The position numbers were made by a program, and so were the translations under genes. The notes under the pieces are model-generated. The model worked only from the letters and a program-made list of their open reading frames with translations. It had not been told where the DNA came from and ran no database searches. A stretch of DNA of 64,000 nt from Mycolicibacter nonchromogenicus (GTDB taxonomy: Bacteria; Actinomycetota; Actinomycetes; Mycobacteriales; Mycobacteriaceae), in assembly GCF_002101775.1 (NCBI RefSeq), contig NZ_LQPI01000046.1:92508-156507 (forward strand), read 5' to 3'. Positions 1-11,477 of the stretch are shown one piece after another. The first letter of the stretch is position 1; the number at the start of each line of letters is the position of its first letter.

Positions 1-870
1 TCCGTCTGCTTCGGCCAGCTCGGACAGAACCCGCATCGTGACATCGAGGTCGTCGCCGGCATACGGCAAGGCCCGCAACGGCTTGGACAATGGTTGGAAG
101 AAGTCGTCCCAGTGGGTCAACACCACCGTCGAAGCGCCGACGGCGCGGACCGTCTCATTCCAGTAGTCGACCAGGTATTGACGAGGCTGAATGCCCAGTT
201 GGCCGATGCCCAGGTAGACGACGTCGGCGCGGCGGCCGGCCAACGACCCCGGGATGAATCCGGCGCTGCCCATGATCAGCGCAGTGCACCCTGAGGGGCG
301 GTGGGCCACCAACGCCGACCAGGCCTCACCACACCGGTAGGCAGAGGCCCGCATCGGTGGGACGACCGCGGCGGTGATGATGCCGGGAAAACGGTCCGGT
401 GGGCAGTGCCGCGACTCGATCAGCGTGACGTCGTAGGCGCCCAACGTGATGGGCGTGCCCGAGGCGGCGATCACCAGGCGCTCGTCGGGGAGTCCTTGTC
501 CCCGGCCGACATTGGCTGTCGACTCGCCACCCACCAGCACCGCGCCGGTGCGTTGGGCCACCACAGCGGAGTCCAGCGCGTGATCGATGTGTGAGTGCAG
601 GGGGATCACCGCAGCCAGCTCATGCACTCCGGCCCGGGCCAGGCAGGCGTCGATTCGGGCGGCTGACGGCGCGACTTTGCGCAGTGCCACCTGCGCAAGG
701 CTTGGGCGAGAGAAGTAACCGTCGGTCATCAGCGCCGACGACCCGTCGTCGATCAGCATGCTGGTCACGCCGAGCCACGTCACCGACAAGGGCGCGCCCG
801 GCGCTGCGGGCGTGACGTCGAACCGGTCGGCATACCGGCCGATGTCGGGGCGGCCGAGCTTGAGGCGCAT
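1..870 (-). CDS. MBL-fold metallo-hydrolase, 3' part cut by window edge
   Basis: The frame is open for 290 codons from an ATG at 868-870 down to base 1, so the C-terminus is outside the window. The protein begins MRLKLGRPDIGRY and carries the metallo-beta-lactamase zinc motif HSHIDH near residue 94, in the context IPLHSHIDHALDS. A later SRHCPP and a THWDDFF segment fit further metal-ligand loops of the fold. No signal peptide is visible. The family covers many hydrolases (lactonases, phosphodiesterases, ribonucleases), so the substrate is unknown. It lies 37 bp downstream of kstR on the same strand. A conserved MBL-like gene (around Rv3577) is found near kstR in M. tuberculosis and may be its counterpart; that is from memory. 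Confidence 0.8.
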   Translation of the reverse strand, partial: MRLKLGRPDIGRYADRFDVTPAAPGAPLSVTWLGVTSMLIDDGSSALMTDGYFSRPSLAQVALRKVAPSAARIDACLARAGVHELAAVIPLHSHIDHALDSAVVAQRTGAVLVGGESTANVGRGQGLPDERLVIAASGTPITLGAYDVTLIESRHCPPDRFPGIITAAVVPPMRASAYRCGEAWSALVAHRPSGCTALIMGSAGFIPGSLAGRRADVVYLGIGQLGIQPRQYLVDYWNETVRAVGASTVVLTHWDDFFQPLSKPLRALPYAGDDLDVTMRVLSELAEADG

Positions 871-907
871 CCGCCTAGGCTAACGGGGGCGTGGTGGCGA
901 AGTGGGA

Positions 908-1507
908 CTAGACCTTGGGACTGTCGTCGTCGCCGATCAGCAGCCGCACCGCCAGGTCCAGTCGGGTGGTGAAATCGGTGGCGGATGCCCGCCGAGTCAG
1001 CCAGGCAAGCAGATTGGACAGCCACACATCCGAGATCACCCGAGAGATGTGGTACTGCTCCTCGGTCGGCTCACCGTCGCTCATGGCTCCGGCGAACATC
1101 GAGTCGATCAGTTTCTGGACATGGTCGACTTCGCCGGCCGCCGAGGCGTCGGCGAAGACGTAGGCCCGAGTCATCGCCTCAGTGAGCAGCGGGTTGCGCT
1201 GCATGGCGCGGTTGAGCTTGTTGACCACCAGATTGAGCCGCTGGTGACGGGTGGTGGCGGCGAACGTCGCCGGGTCGGTCTTGGTGTCCACCCGCGCGAT
1301 CTCGCGGCCCATCGCTGAGACCAGCAGGTGAACCTTCGACGGGAAGTAGCGGTAGAGGGTGCCGACGGCCACGTCCGCACGGTCGGCGACCGCGCGCATC
1401 TGCACCGCGTCATAACCGCCCTTGGAGGCGATGGCCAGCGTCGCGTCGAGGATGCGTTTGCGGCGTTCGCGCTGCGCTTCGGAGCCCAGATCAGATTCCG
1501 TCAGCAC
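908..1507 (-). CDS. kstR: KstR, TetR-family repressor of cholesterol catabolism
   Basis: KstR is the TetR-type repressor of the large cholesterol regulon and is released by steroid CoA thioesters. The sequence matches KstR closely in the DNA-binding part (SEAQRERRKRILDA, then AVQMRAVADRADVAVGTLYRYF as the helix-turn-helix, about residues 15-60) and in the ligand-binding core (NKLNRAMQRNPLLTEAMTRAYVFADASAA). I chose the GTG at 1507, giving 199 residues, the length of the M. tuberculosis protein. A purine-rich GAGGTGG lies about 9 bases upstream, and the extra 30 residues available from an ATG at 1597 are low-complexity and not typical of the family. The gene is divergent from fadE34, with a KstR operator between them at 1716-1729, so it is probably autoregulated. 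Confidence 0.95.
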   Translation of the reverse strand: MLTESDLGSEAQRERRKRILDATLAIASKGGYDAVQMRAVADRADVAVGTLYRYFPSKVHLLVSAMGREIARVDTKTDPATFAATTRHQRLNLVVNKLNRAMQRNPLLTEAMTRAYVFADASAAGEVDHVQKLIDSMFAGAMSDGEPTEEQYHISRVISDVWLSNLLAWLTRRASATDFTTRLDLAVRLLIGDDDSPKV

Positions 1508-1715
1508 AGAGAGGTTGGCCACCTCGCGCGGTTGGCTGGCCGATCCGCGGCCTGCTGTGCCCTCAGCTGACGACATGTGCGCTGCGGCTCCCTCCATCGA
1601 TCCACTGGCTCATAACGATACGCACCGCGTACGTGCATTTCGTGTTCCCGACATCGGCCGGACCCGACGTGTCCAGCCACAACGGTTCGACTTGACGCTC
1701 GGACGCTGGCACTAT

Positions 1716-1729
1716 TAGAACACGTTCTA
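1716..1729. promoter_or_regulatory. KstR operator between kstR and fadE34
   Basis: TAGAACACGTTCTA has perfect 6-bp arms (TAGAAC/GTTCTA) around a 2-bp spacer and fits the known KstR consensus TnnAACnnGTTnnA. It lies in the kstR-fadE34 divergent intergenic region, 64 bp upstream of the fadE34 GTG, and can serve both genes. Confidence 0.88.
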
Positions 1730-1793
1730 GTGGTTGGCGGGAGCGTTCGTGCCCCGCCTCTCTCAAGCCGATCTCGACCCGGAGGAGCCCAGC

Positions 1794-3941
1794 GTGTCAG
1801 TGCATATCACGGAGACCAGTGCCGCCGACCAGCTCGCTGCCCGCGAGCTGGTCCGCGACTGGGCCGCCACCGCGGGCACCGCTGAGGCGATTCGTGCCGC
1901 CGAAGCGGGCGAAACCGATTCCTGGCAAGCCGTTTTCGCCCGGTTGGCCGACCTGGGCCTGTTCGGAGTCGCGGTCCCCGAGGAATCCGGTGGCGCCGGT
2001 GGTCGACTCGAAGACCTCTGCGCGATGGTCGACGAGGCCGCCAAGGCCCTGGTCCCCGGGCCGGTGGCGACCACCGCCCTGGCCACCCTGGTGGTCACCG
2101 ATCCGGCCCTGGCCGAAGCCTTGGCCGCCGGCGAACGGGTGGCCGGCGTGGTGACCGACCCTTCCGCTGCGGCGGTGAGCTTCGACGCCGCCGGCCAGGC
2201 CTCCGGCACCGCTGAACGGGTGCTCGGCGCCACCGCGGACGCGCTGCTGCTGCTGCCGGCCGGTGAGGCCGAATCCGACGGCCAGACCTGGATCCTGGTG
2301 GACGCCCGCGCGGACGGGGTGCAGGTCGAGGCGCTCGCCGCCACCGACTTCTCCCGGCCGTTGGCCAAGGTGACGTTGTCGGCAGCGCCGGCAGTGGTCG
2401 TCGCGACCGGCAGCCGGGTGGAGAACCTGGTGGTCACGGTGCTGGCCGCGGAGGCGGCCGGGGTGGCCCGCTGGGCGCTGGACACCGCGGTCGCATATGC
2501 CAAGGTGCGCGAACAGTTCGGCAAGCCGATCGGCAGCTTCCAGGCCGTCAAGCACCTGTGTGCGGAGATGCTGTGCCGGGCCGACCAAGCCGCGGTGGCG
2601 GCCGCCGATGTGGCGCGGGCCGCTGCCGACGCAGATGACCAGCAGTTGACCATCGCGGCCGCGGTGGCCGCCGCGATCTGCATCGACGCCGCCAAGGCCA
2701 ACGCCAAGGACTGCATCCAGGTGCTCGGCGGTATCGGCATCACCTGGGAGCACGACGCCCACCTGTACCTGCGGCGGGCCTACGGGATCGGGCAGGCGCT
2801 GGGCGGCCCCGAGCGGTGGCTGCGGCGGACCGCCGAGCTGACCCGCGCCGGCCTGCGCCGCCGGTTGGAGGTCGACCTGGGGGAGGCCACCGACATCCGA
2901 GCCGAGATCGCCGCGGAGGTGGCGCGCATCGCGGCATTGCCGGCCGACCAGCATCAGGTGGCGCTGGCCGAATCGGGCCTGCTGGCGCCGCACTGGCCGG
3001 TGCCCTACGGACGCGCGGCCGGCCCGGCCGAGCAACTGGTGATCGACCAGGAGCTCGCCGCAGCCGGTGTCGGCCGTCCCGACCTGGTGGTCGGCTGGTG
3101 GGCGGCCCCGACGATTCTCGAGCACGGCACGCCCGAGCAGATCGAGCGCTTCATTCCGGCCACCCTGACCGGAGAGGTGTTCTGGTGCCAGCTGTTCTCC
3201 GAGCCGGGGGCCGGCTCTGACCTGGCGGCGCTGCGCACCAAAGCGGTGAAGGTCGACGGCGGCTGGCGTCTGACCGGGCAGAAGGTCTGGACGTCGCGGG
3301 CACATGACTCGCAATGGGGCGTGTGCCTGGCCCGAACGGATCCCGACGCTCCGAAGCACAAGGGCATCACCTACTTCCTGGTCGACATGGCCGCCGAGGG
3401 CATCGACATCCGGCCGCTGCGGGAGATCACCGGCGAAGCCCTGTTCAACGAGGTCTTCCTCGACGACGTGTTCGTCCCCGACGAGCAGGTCGTCGGCCGT
3501 GTCAACGACGGCTGGCGGCTGGCCCGCACCACCTTGGCCAATGAGCGCGTCGCGATCGCCGGCGGAACCGCGCTGGGCAACCCGATGGAGGAGCTGCTGA
3601 AAACCCTGGCGGATCGCGAACCCGACACCGCCACCGCGGAACGACTGGCCCGGCTGATCATCGCCGCTCAGGCCGGTTCCCTGCTCGATCAGCGCATCGC
3701 CCAGCTTGCCGTCGGCGGCCAAGACCCCGGCTCGGAGTCCTCGGTGCGCAAGCTGATCGGGGTGCGCTATCGCCAGGAGCTGGCCGAATTCCGGATGGAC
3801 GTGGCCGACGGCGCCGGTGCGGTGGCCGGACGCGAAGTGCACGACTTCCTCAACACCCGGTGCCTGTCGATCGCCGGGGGCACCGAGCAGATCCTGTTGA
3901 CCCTGGCCGCCGAGCGGCTGCTGGGGCTGCCGCGCGGGTAG
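1794..3941 (+). CDS. fadE34: FadE34-type double-domain acyl-CoA dehydrogenase
   Basis: This 715-residue protein contains two acyl-CoA dehydrogenase modules in one chain: an N-terminal half (about 1-350) with FGKPIGSFQAVKHLCAEML, and a C-terminal half (about 390-715) with WCQLFSEPGAGSDLA, the FAD-contacting WTSRAH, and the C-terminal GGTEQILLTLAAERLLGLPRG. FadE34 enzymes introduce the first double bond in steroid side-chain beta-oxidation, acting on CoA thioesters with a longer, bile-acid-like side chain; most other steroid ACADs are heterotetramers of two genes. The GTG at 1794 is preferred because GGAGGAG ends 6 bases before it. The length is close to the M. tuberculosis protein (about 711). 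Expression is probably controlled by KstR through the site at 1716. Confidence 0.93.
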   Translation: MSVHITETSAADQLAARELVRDWAATAGTAEAIRAAEAGETDSWQAVFARLADLGLFGVAVPEESGGAGGRLEDLCAMVDEAAKALVPGPVATTALATLVVTDPALAEALAAGERVAGVVTDPSAAAVSFDAAGQASGTAERVLGATADALLLLPAGEAESDGQTWILVDARADGVQVEALAATDFSRPLAKVTLSAAPAVVVATGSRVENLVVTVLAAEAAGVARWALDTAVAYAKVREQFGKPIGSFQAVKHLCAEMLCRADQAAVAAADVARAAADADDQQLTIAAAVAAAICIDAAKANAKDCIQVLGGIGITWEHDAHLYLRRAYGIGQALGGPERWLRRTAELTRAGLRRRLEVDLGEATDIRAEIAAEVARIAALPADQHQVALAESGLLAPHWPVPYGRAAGPAEQLVIDQELAAAGVGRPDLVVGWWAAPTILEHGTPEQIERFIPATLTGEVFWCQLFSEPGAGSDLAALRTKAVKVDGGWRLTGQKVWTSRAHDSQWGVCLARTDPDAPKHKGITYFLVDMAAEGIDIRPLREITGEALFNEVFLDDVFVPDEQVVGRVNDGWRLARTTLANERVAIAGGTALGNPMEELLKTLADREPDTATAERLARLIIAAQAGSLLDQRIAQLAVGGQDPGSESSVRKLIGVRYRQELAEFRMDVADGAGAVAGREVHDFLNTRCLSIAGGTEQILLTLAAERLLGLPRG

Positions 3942-4030
3942 CTCACCGCCCTCACCGGGCGCCGGTCGCGTAGCTTTCCGCCACCGCGGGTACTCACTGT
4001 CGGAATCGCAGCCGACGAACGGAGTCCTGG

Positions 4031-6073
4031 GTGCCGGGCCGAATCGAGGTCGATGGCGTTACGCCGGTGGTGTCCTGCGGCAGGCAACCCGCCAAGGCAG
4101 TGGTCGGGGAGACGGTGCCGGTCGCCGCCACCGTGTGGCGTGAGGGACACGATGTCCTTGCCGCGACCCTGGTGGCGCGCTGTCTCGGTAGCGACCCGGC
4201 GTCGCAGCCGGGTGCCGAGGAACAGGCGGTGTCTCGCTCGCAGCCGGTGTTGCTGCCGATGCGGGCGGGTGATGAGCCGTTCGTCTTTCACGGTCAGTTC
4301 GTCCCGGACCGGCCCGGAATGTGGGCTTTTCGGGTCGACGGATGGACCGATTCGGTCCGCAGCTGGCGCAATACGGTGCTTGCCAAGCTGGACGCCGGCC
4401 AGGGTGAGGCCGAGTTGTCCAATGATCTGTTGATCGGCGCCGAGCTGCTGGACCGGGCCGCTGCGGCCATGCCCCCCAGCCGGCGCCGGCCCGTGGTGGT
4501 GGCTGCCGCTGCGTTGCGCGAACCCGGCGACCGGGTGGTGCGGTCGGCGCCGGCGCTGTCGGAGGAGGTCACCCAGCTGGTCACCTGCCATCCGCTGCGG
4601 GACCTGCTCACCCGAGGTCAGCAGTACCGGATCTGGGTGGATCGCCCGCTGGCGCGATTCAGCTCCTGGTACGAGATGTTTCCGCGCTCCACCGGGGGAT
4701 GGGACTCCGCGGGTGCTCCAGTACACGGCACGCTGGCCACCGCGGCGTCGGAGCTGCCGCGGATCGCCGAGATGGGGTTCGACGTGGTGTACCTGCCGCC
4801 GATCCACCCGATCGGGAAGGTGCACCGAAAAGGCCGCAACAACGCCGCGGTGGCCGAGCCCGGCGATGTCGGGTCGCCGTGGGCGATCGGCAGCGACGAG
4901 GGCGGCCACGATGCAGTGCACCCCGAGCTGGGAACACTCGATGATTTCGACCAATTCGTCGCCAGCGCCGCAGAACTCGGCTTAGAGGTCGCCCTGGATC
5001 TGGCGTTGCAGTGCGCTCCCGATCACCCGTGGGTCCGGCGCCACCGTCAATGGTTCACCGAGTTGCCGGACGGGACGATCGCCTACGCGGAGAATCCGCC
5101 GAAGAAATACCAGGATATCTACCCGCTGAATTTCGACAACGATCCGGCCGGCCTGCATGCCGAGGTGCTTCGGGTGGTGCAGTTCTGGATCCGGCACGGG
5201 GTCAAGGTGTTTCGGGTCGACAATCCCCATACCAAACCGCCTGGGTTCTGGGCATGGTTGATCGCCACCGTGAAGGCCACCGACCCCGAGGTGCTGTTCC
5301 TGTCCGAGGCCTTCACCCCGCCGGCCCGGCAATATGGTCTGGCCAAGCTCGGCTTCACCCAGTCCTACACCTATTTCACCTGGCGCACTTCCAAGGCTGA
5401 GCTGGTGGAGTTCGGTGAGGAGATCGCCGAATTGGCGGATTTTCGCCGACCGAATCTGTTCGTCAACACCCCGGACATCCTGCACGCCAGTCTGCAGCAT
5501 CACGGTCCCGGCATGTTCGCTATCCGGGCAGTGCTGGCCGCGACGATGGGCCCCTCGTGGGGGGTGTATTCCGGCTATGAGCTGTTCGAACACGAGGCGC
5601 TGCATGAGGGAAGCGAAGAATACCTTCATTCGGAGAAGTACGAACTGCGTCCTCGCGACTTCGCCGCAGCGCGCAGTGAGGACAGATCGCTGGAGCCGTT
5701 CATCGGTGCGCTCAACGCCGTTCGGCGGCGGCATCCAGCCCTGCAGCAGCTGCGCACCCTGCATTTCCATCACGTCGACAACGACGCGATTTTGGCCTAC
5801 AGCAAATTCGATCCGGCCAGTGGTGACACGGTGCTGGTGGTGGTGACGTTGAACGCGTTCGCTGCCGAGGAGGCGACGCTGTCGCTCGACATGGCGGCGC
5901 TGGGTATGGCGCCCTACGAGCGGTTCTGGGTGCGCGACGAAATCAGCGGGGAGGAATACCAATGGGGGCAGGACAATTACGTGCGGCTCGACCCGAGTCG
6001 AGCGGTCGCCCACATCATCAACATGCCGGTGATGAGTGCGCAGGCGCGAACCGAGCTGTTGCATCGGAGGTGA
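4031..6073 (+). CDS. glgE: GlgE maltosyltransferase (maltose-1-phosphate to alpha-1,4-glucan)
   Basis: GlgE is a GH13_3 enzyme that transfers maltosyl units from alpha-maltose-1-phosphate onto glucan chains in the cytoplasm. The 680-residue sequence has the family N-terminal beta domain, then the (beta/alpha)8 barrel starting near residue 210 ([18 protein letters not shown]). The nucleophile is Asp397 in [14 protein letters not shown] and the acid/base is Glu426 in [10 protein letters not shown]. The [11 protein letters not shown] segment is typical of GlgE. The GTG start has GGAG 6 bases upstream. glgB follows after 7 bases, as in the M. tuberculosis glgE-glgB pair, so the two are almost certainly cotranscribed. 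Its substrate is made by Mak, encoded at 8299 on the opposite strand. Confidence 0.96.
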   Translation: MPGRIEVDGVTPVVSCGRQPAKAVVGETVPVAATVWREGHDVLAATLVARCLGSDPASQPGAEEQAVSRSQPVLLPMRAGDEPFVFHGQFVPDRPGMWAFRVDGWTDSVRSWRNTVLAKLDAGQGEAELSNDLLIGAELLDRAAAAMPPSRRRPVVVAAAALREPGDRVVRSAPALSEEVTQLVTCHPLRDLLTRGQQYRIWVDRPLARFSSWYEMFPRSTGGWDSAGAPVHGTLATAASELPRIAEMGFDVVYLPPIHPIGKVHRKGRNNAAVAEPGDVGSPWAIGSDEGGHDAVHPELGTLDDFDQFVASAAELGLEVALDLALQCAPDHPWVRRHRQWFTELPDGTIAYAENPPKKYQDIYPLNFDNDPAGLHAEVLRVVQFWIRHGVKVFRVDNPHTKPPGFWAWLIATVKATDPEVLFLSEAFTPPARQYGLAKLGFTQSYTYFTWRTSKAELVEFGEEIAELADFRRPNLFVNTPDILHASLQHHGPGMFAIRAVLAATMGPSWGVYSGYELFEHEALHEGSEEYLHSEKYELRPRDFAAARSEDRSLEPFIGALNAVRRRHPALQQLRTLHFHHVDNDAILAYSKFDPASGDTVLVVVTLNAFAAEEATLSLDMAALGMAPYERFWVRDEISGEEYQWGQDNYVRLDPSRAVAHIINMPVMSAQARTELLHRR

Positions 6074-6080
6074 GGACCCG

Positions 6081-8315
6081 ATGACCCGCATCAAACACCA
6101 GGCCGGTGGGCTTCAGCTCCATCCCGAGGATCTCGATCGGCTGATGGCGGGCGTGCACTATGACCCGCATGCGATCCTCGGCGCCCACGACGACGGTGAG
6201 CGCACCGTGATCCGAGCTCTGCGCCCGGGCGCGAGTGCGGTGGCGGTTGTGGTTGGCGCTGACCGGATCCCGATGCAACACCTGGGTGACGGGCTGTTCG
6301 CCGTGACGCTGTCCTTCGCCGACCTGATCGACTATCGGCTGCAGATCGACTACCCCGGCGCCGCGGAACCGCAGACAGTGGCCGACGGGTACCGCTTCCT
6401 GCCGACGCTGGGCGAGATCGACCTGCACCTGTTCGGCGAGGGGCGACACGAGCGGCTGTGGGAGGTGCTTGGCGCGCATCCGCGCACGTTCACCACCCCG
6501 GACGGGACGGTGGCGGGCGTGTCCTTCGCGGTGTGGGCGCCCAACGCCCGGGGAGTGGGGCTGATCAGTGACACCACCGGCTGGGACGGCATCGGAGCGC
6601 CCATGCGAGCACTCGGATCTTCCGGTGTGTGGGAGCTGTTCTGGCCGGGATTTCCCATCGACGGTCTGTACAAGTTTCGGGTTCACGGCGCCGACGATGT
6701 GGTCACCGAACGAGCCGACCCGATGGCGTTCGCCGCGGAAACCCCGCCGCACACCGCGTCACGCGTCACCACCAGTCGCTATACCTGGCAAGACGGCGAT
6801 TGGATGGATCGGCGGGCCACGGCGAATCCGGCGCTCGAAGCGATGAGCATCTATGAGGTGCACCTCGGGTCCTGGCGGCCGGGGCTGAGCTACCGCCGGC
6901 TCGCCACCGAACTGACCGACTACGTCGCGGAGCAGGGGTTCACCCACGTCGAACTGCTGCCGGTCGCCGAGCACCCGTTCGGCGGATCATGGGGCTATCA
7001 GGTCACCTCGTACTACGCGCCGACGGCACGATTCGGTACGCCCGACGACTTTCGCTTCTTGGTCGACGCGCTGCACGGCGACGGTATCGGAGTCATCGTG
7101 GACTGGGTGCCCGCACACTTTCCCAAGGATGCCTGGGCGTTGGGACGGTTCGACGGCACCCCGCTGTATGAGCACGCGGACCCGCGCCGCGGTGAACAAC
7201 TCGACTGGGGCACCTACGTCTTCGACTTCGGCCGACCCGAGGTGCGCAACTTTCTGGTGGCCAATGCGCTGTACTGGCTGCTGGAGTTCCACATCGACGG
7301 GCTGCGAGTGGACGCCGTGGCATCGATGCTCTACCTGGACTACTCGCGGCCCCAGGGCGGTTGGACACCCAACATCCGCGGCGGTCGAGAGAACCTGGAG
7401 GCGGTGCAGTTCCTGCAGGAGATGAACGCCACCGCACACAAGTCGGCGCGCGGAATCGTCACCATCGCCGAGGAGTCGACGTCGTGGCCCGGTGTCTCGA
7501 GGCCGACCAGCCTTGGTGGACTCGGCTTTTCGATGAAATGGAACATGGGCTGGATGCACGACACCCTGTCCTACCTCGGCCACGACCCAGTGCATCGGTC
7601 CTACCATCACCACGAGATGACGTTCTCGATGCTCTATGCCTACAGCGAGAACTTCGTGCTGCCGATCAGCCATGACGAAGTGGTACACGGCAAAGGCACG
7701 CTCTGGAGCCGCATGCCCGGCGATGACCACGCCAAGGCGGCCGGCGTGCGCTGCCTGCTGGCCTACCAGTGGGCGCATCCGGGCAAGCAGCTGTTGTTCA
7801 TGGGCCAGGAGTTCGGCCAGCGTGCCGAGTGGTCCGAGGAACGCGGGCTGGACTGGTTCCAGCTCGACTCAGCGGGTGAGGCGGACGGATTCTCCGCCGG
7901 GATCCGGTGCCTGGCCCGTGATCTCAATTCCGCCTACCGCAGCCGCCCCGCGCTGTGGAGTCAAGACACCAGCCCTGCCGGGTACTCCTGGATCGATGCC
8001 AACGACTCGGCCAACAATGTGCTGAGCTTCCTGCGGTACGCGGCGGACGGATCGGTGCTGGCGGCGGTGTTCAACTTCTCCGGCGTGGCGCATGCCGATT
8101 ATCACCTCGGCCTGCCGTTCGCGGGCCGGTGGCGTGAGGTGCTCAACACCGATGCCGTGGACTACAAGGGCGGGGGCGCAGGCAATTTCGGTGGCGTGGA
8201 CGCGGTCGACGAGCCCCGTCACGGTCGTCCCGCCTCTGCGGTACTGGTGCTGCCGCCACTGTCGGCGCTGTGGCTGGAGCCCGTTGACGACCAGGGTGCT
8301 AACTCAGCCGGCTGA
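6081..8315 (+). CDS. glgB: GlgB 1,4-alpha-glucan branching enzyme
   Basis: GlgB cuts alpha-1,4 chains and re-attaches them as alpha-1,6 branches; in mycobacteria it works with GlgE to build branched glucan. The 744-residue protein has N-terminal carbohydrate-binding modules ([20 protein letters not shown] is the CBM48 region), then the GH13 barrel. The catalytic triad is visible: Asp411 ([15 protein letters not shown]), Glu464 ([10 protein letters not shown]) and Asp532 ([11 protein letters not shown]). I chose the ATG at 6081 because GAGG of the overlapping glgE end lies just upstream and residues from there ([10 protein letters not shown]) align with known starts. It is translationally close to glgE, with a 7-base gap. 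The stop lies inside the end of the convergent mak gene (17-bp overlap). Confidence 0.96.
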   Translation: MTRIKHQAGGLQLHPEDLDRLMAGVHYDPHAILGAHDDGERTVIRALRPGASAVAVVVGADRIPMQHLGDGLFAVTLSFADLIDYRLQIDYPGAAEPQTVADGYRFLPTLGEIDLHLFGEGRHERLWEVLGAHPRTFTTPDGTVAGVSFAVWAPNARGVGLISDTTGWDGIGAPMRALGSSGVWELFWPGFPIDGLYKFRVHGADDVVTERADPMAFAAETPPHTASRVTTSRYTWQDGDWMDRRATANPALEAMSIYEVHLGSWRPGLSYRRLATELTDYVAEQGFTHVELLPVAEHPFGGSWGYQVTSYYAPTARFGTPDDFRFLVDALHGDGIGVIVDWVPAHFPKDAWALGRFDGTPLYEHADPRRGEQLDWGTYVFDFGRPEVRNFLVANALYWLLEFHIDGLRVDAVASMLYLDYSRPQGGWTPNIRGGRENLEAVQFLQEMNATAHKSARGIVTIAEESTSWPGVSRPTSLGGLGFSMKWNMGWMHDTLSYLGHDPVHRSYHHHEMTFSMLYAYSENFVLPISHDEVVHGKGTLWSRMPGDDHAKAAGVRCLLAYQWAHPGKQLLFMGQEFGQRAEWSEERGLDWFQLDSAGEADGFSAGIRCLARDLNSAYRSRPALWSQDTSPAGYSWIDANDSANNVLSFLRYAADGSVLAAVFNFSGVAHADYHLGLPFAGRWREVLNTDAVDYKGGGAGNFGGVDAVDEPRHGRPASAVLVLPPLSALWLEPVDDQGANSAG

Positions 8316-9651
8316 GTGCCCGCAGCGGAATCGGCAGCCAAGACGGTCGGTGCCGGGCTTCATAACCGGCCTCATAAACCGCCTTGTCCACTTCGTAGGC
8401 GGTCAACAGCGCCGCGTTGTCTCGCGGATCGGTGCCCGACTCCGACCCATAGCCCTCGCAGAACGCGCTACAGCAGCGGTCCAGCCACTCACGCGCCCGG
8501 GTGGCCAGTTGACGGTCTTGGCCTTCGCGCGACAGGTCGGCCAGTTTCCCGTACGCGGCGTACTCGTAGGACCGCAGGACGCCGGCGACATCGCGCAGCG
8601 GCGAGTCCGGCCTGCGACGTTCCGACAGCGGTGCGCCCGGCTCACCTTCGAAGTCGATCAACAGCCACCCGTTGGGGGTGCGCAGCACCTGACCCAGATG
8701 CAGGTCACCGTGGACTCGTTGCACCGTGATGGACTCACCGGCCAGCGCGGCGAACCGCTCTTCGATGGCGGCCAGGTGGGGGCGTACTTCGGGCACCGTC
8801 TCCGCCGTCGCCCTCAGCCGCGACAACAGCAACTCGGCCGGGAAGACCGATTCCGAAGTCCCGAGGCTCTCGGCCAGCGTCCGGTGCACCGATGCGACAG
8901 CCTCCCCGAGCCGGTACGACTCGCCGGCGAAGTCGCCACCCACCTCATAGGCGTACAGGTCGGCTTCGGCGAACAGGTCGCGAACGCTCGCGGTCGCCAT
9001 CGCCCAGCCTTCGGCCGAGTTCATCGCGTATTCGCTGACCATTCCCAACGCGTAGGGCAGCTCGCCGGAATCGCCCGGCAACTCGATCTGGTAGGAGCCG
9101 AACAGGCGCGGAACATGGGGATTGCCGGCGCGGCCCAGCGCCGCGTTGAGTTCGATGTCCGGATTGATCCCAGCTCTGATCCGCCGAAAAACCTTGAGGA
9201 CCACCTTTTCCTCGACGATGACGCTGGTGTTGCTCTGCTCGGCCTCCGACACCCGCGAATCAGCCTGAACCGGCAGCGACACCCCCGGTTCCGGGATAAA
9301 CGTGACGTCACCGCGCTGAGCCGACGAATCGATCAGCGACAACAAGGTTCGGGTCGCGGCAGCGTCGTAGAGAGCGTCGTAGGCGGTACGCCCGCGATAG
9401 CTGCCGATCGTGGCGGCCTGGGCGTACTCCGGTGCCAGGTCCACGTCCCAGCTGACGATCACCTGGTAGCGGTCGGCGGCGCCGTCGGTGTAGCTGACGT
9501 CGATCAGTACCAGCTGCAGCCCGCCTCCCAACTCCTCCACCACGACGGGATCAGCCGTCGCCAGTTGCCGATTCCGTCCCGCATACCAGCGTCGGGTCGG
9601 TAGCCATTCCGACCACGGCAGGCCCGCTGGTTCGCCGGTATCACCGGTCAT
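8299..9651 (-). CDS. mak: Mak / Pep2 maltokinase
   Basis: Maltokinase phosphorylates maltose with ATP to alpha-maltose-1-phosphate, the donor for GlgE. The 450-residue protein has a kinase-like fold: an N-terminal cap ([18 protein letters not shown]), a VVLKVFRR lysine near residue 153, the catalytic HGDLHLGQ at 314-321 (Asp316) and the metal-binding DFEGEP at 333-338. The ATG at 9651 overlaps the treS stop codon by four bases (ATGA), and GGAGGA lies 7 bases upstream, which supports this start over a further upstream one at 9675. TreS feeds it directly, as in the treS-mak pair of other mycobacteria. Its 3' end overlaps the convergent glgB by 17 bp. Confidence 0.95.
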   Translation of the reverse strand: MTGDTGEPAGLPWSEWLPTRRWYAGRNRQLATADPVVVEELGGGLQLVLIDVSYTDGAADRYQVIVSWDVDLAPEYAQAATIGSYRGRTAYDALYDAAATRTLLSLIDSSAQRGDVTFIPEPGVSLPVQADSRVSEAEQSNTSVIVEEKVVLKVFRRIRAGINPDIELNAALGRAGNPHVPRLFGSYQIELPGDSGELPYALGMVSEYAMNSAEGWAMATASVRDLFAEADLYAYEVGGDFAGESYRLGEAVASVHRTLAESLGTSESVFPAELLLSRLRATAETVPEVRPHLAAIEERFAALAGESITVQRVHGDLHLGQVLRTPNGWLLIDFEGEPGAPLSERRRPDSPLRDVAGVLRSYEYAAYGKLADLSREGQDRQLATRAREWLDRCCSAFCEGYGSESGTDPRDNAALLTAYEVDKAVYEAGYEARHRPSWLPIPLRALSRLS

Positions 9652-11447
9652 GACAGGTCCTCCTTCTGCTCGCATGGCTCACACAACTGAAACCAGTAGA
9701 AGCCGTGCCCGGGCAGCGTAAGCAGATATGGCAGCTTTCCTATTCGGGGAAACTCCACCGAACCGGTGAGTTCCACGGGGGTATGACCGTCCCAGTGCTG
9801 CAGATTCAATTCGATCGGCTGCGGAAACCGGGACAGGTTGTTGACACACAGGACCGTGTCCCCGTCTTCGCCCGAGATCTCGCGAACGTAGGCCAGCACC
9901 GACGGATTGGACCCGCCCAGTTCGCGAAACCCGCCGAGTGCAAAGGCCTCATACCGGCGCCGAATGGCGAGCATGGTGCGGGTCCAGTTCAGCAACGACG
10001 TCGAGGTGTCGCGCTGCGATTCGACGTTGACCGACTGATGGCCATAGACCGCGTCTTGAATGGGCGGCAGGTAGAGCCTGCCCGGGTTGGCTGTGGAGAA
10101 CCCGGCGTTGCGGTCCGGTGTCCACTGCATCGGGGTGCGAACCGCGTCGCGGTCGCCGAGCCAGATGATGTCGCCCATCCCTATTTCGTCGCCGTAGTAG
10201 AGGATCGGTGAGCCCGGTAACGACAGCAACAGGGCGGTGAACAGTTCGATCTGGTTGCGGTCTTTGTCCAACAGTGGAGCCAGCCGGCGCCGGATCCCCA
10301 CGTTGGCCTTCATCCGCGGGTCTTTGGCGTATTCGGCGTACATGTAGTCGCGTTCGTCGTCGGTGACCATCTCCAACGTCAACTCGTCATGGTTGCGCAG
10401 GAAGATTCCCCATTGCGCCAGGTGCGGTATCGGCGGTGTCTGCGCCATGATCTCCGAGATCGGGAACCGGGACTCACGACGCACGGCCATGAAAATGCGT
10501 GGCATCAGCGGGAAGTGGAACGCCATGTGGCATTCATCGCCGCCGGTTTTGGGGTTGCCGAAGTATTCGACCACGTCGGTGGGCCACTGATTGGCCTCGG
10601 CCAGCAGAACCCTGCCCGGGAATTCGTCATCGACGACTTTGCGGCATCGCTTCAGGAAATCATGTGTCTCAGGCAGGTTTTCGCAGTTCGTTCCCTCTCT
10701 CTCGAACAGGTACGGCACCGCGTCCAACCGAAACCCGTCGATGCCGAGGTTCAGCCAGAACCGCAGCACATCAATCATGGCGTCCTGCACGGCGGGATTG
10801 TCATAGTTCAGGTCGGGCTGGTGGGAGAAGAACCGGTGCCAATAGAACTGCTTGCGCACCGCGTCAAACGTCCAGTTGGACTCCTCGGTGTCGACGAAGA
10901 TGATCCGGGCGTCGGCGTACCGCTCGCTGGTGTCGCTCCACACGTAGTAGTCGCCATAGGGGCCGTCCGGGTCCTGCCGGGACTGTTGAAACCAGGGGTG
11001 GCTGTCCGAGGTGTGGTTCATCACTAGGTCGGTGATGACCCGGATGCCGCGGCGGTGCGCAGCGTCGAGCAGTTCGACGAAATCATCGACCGTGCCGAAC
11101 TCCGGCAGAACCTTGTAGAAATCCCGGATGTCGTAACCGCCGTCGCGTAGCGGTGAGTCGTAGAACGGCGGCAGCCACAGACAGTCAACGCCGAGCCATT
11201 GCAGATAGTCCAGCCGCTCGGTCAGGCCCCGCAGGTCGCCGACGCCATCCCCGTTGGAGTCGTAGAACGCCCGGACCAGCACCTCGTAGAACACCGCTCG
11301 TTTGAACCAGATGGGGTCGGCAGGCAGGGCCGCGGCATCGCCGAAGTCGTCCGCGTTCGGGTGCTCGACGATGCCGTCCTCGACATGACTGCCTGCCGCG
11401 GGGTCGGCCGGATCCACGGCGGATTCGTTGTCAGCGTCGATGGCCAT
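9648..11447 (-). CDS. treS: TreS trehalose synthase (maltose/trehalose isomerase)
   Basis: TreS interconverts trehalose and maltose and, with Mak, channels trehalose into the GlgE pathway. The 599-residue GH13_16 protein is very close to mycobacterial TreS throughout, for example [16 protein letters not shown] entry at 51-62, then [17 protein letters not shown] at 202-218. Catalytic residues are Asp242 ([12 protein letters not shown]), Glu284 (LLAEANQWP) and Asp354 ([11 protein letters not shown]). The C-terminal beta domain ends [14 protein letters not shown]. The first about 40 residues (many Asp/Glu/Ala) are low-complexity, as in orthologues. It is the middle gene of malQ-treS-mak: 30 bases after malQ and overlapping mak by four. 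Confidence 0.97.
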   Translation of the reverse strand: MAIDADNESAVDPADPAAGSHVEDGIVEHPNADDFGDAAALPADPIWFKRAVFYEVLVRAFYDSNGDGVGDLRGLTERLDYLQWLGVDCLWLPPFYDSPLRDGGYDIRDFYKVLPEFGTVDDFVELLDAAHRRGIRVITDLVMNHTSDSHPWFQQSRQDPDGPYGDYYVWSDTSERYADARIIFVDTEESNWTFDAVRKQFYWHRFFSHQPDLNYDNPAVQDAMIDVLRFWLNLGIDGFRLDAVPYLFEREGTNCENLPETHDFLKRCRKVVDDEFPGRVLLAEANQWPTDVVEYFGNPKTGGDECHMAFHFPLMPRIFMAVRRESRFPISEIMAQTPPIPHLAQWGIFLRNHDELTLEMVTDDERDYMYAEYAKDPRMKANVGIRRRLAPLLDKDRNQIELFTALLLSLPGSPILYYGDEIGMGDIIWLGDRDAVRTPMQWTPDRNAGFSTANPGRLYLPPIQDAVYGHQSVNVESQRDTSTSLLNWTRTMLAIRRRYEAFALGGFRELGGSNPSVLAYVREISGEDGDTVLCVNNLSRFPQPIELNLQHWDGHTPVELTGSVEFPRIGKLPYLLTLPGHGFYWFQLCEPCEQKEDLS

Positions 11448-11477
11448 ATCTCGACGTGTACCCCCTTCCGGACATGA

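Noticed and set aside
1797..3842. 681-codon minus-strand frame opposite fadE34
   Set aside because: GC-rich third positions leave antisense frames open; the translation has no family motif, whereas the plus strand is a full FadE34.
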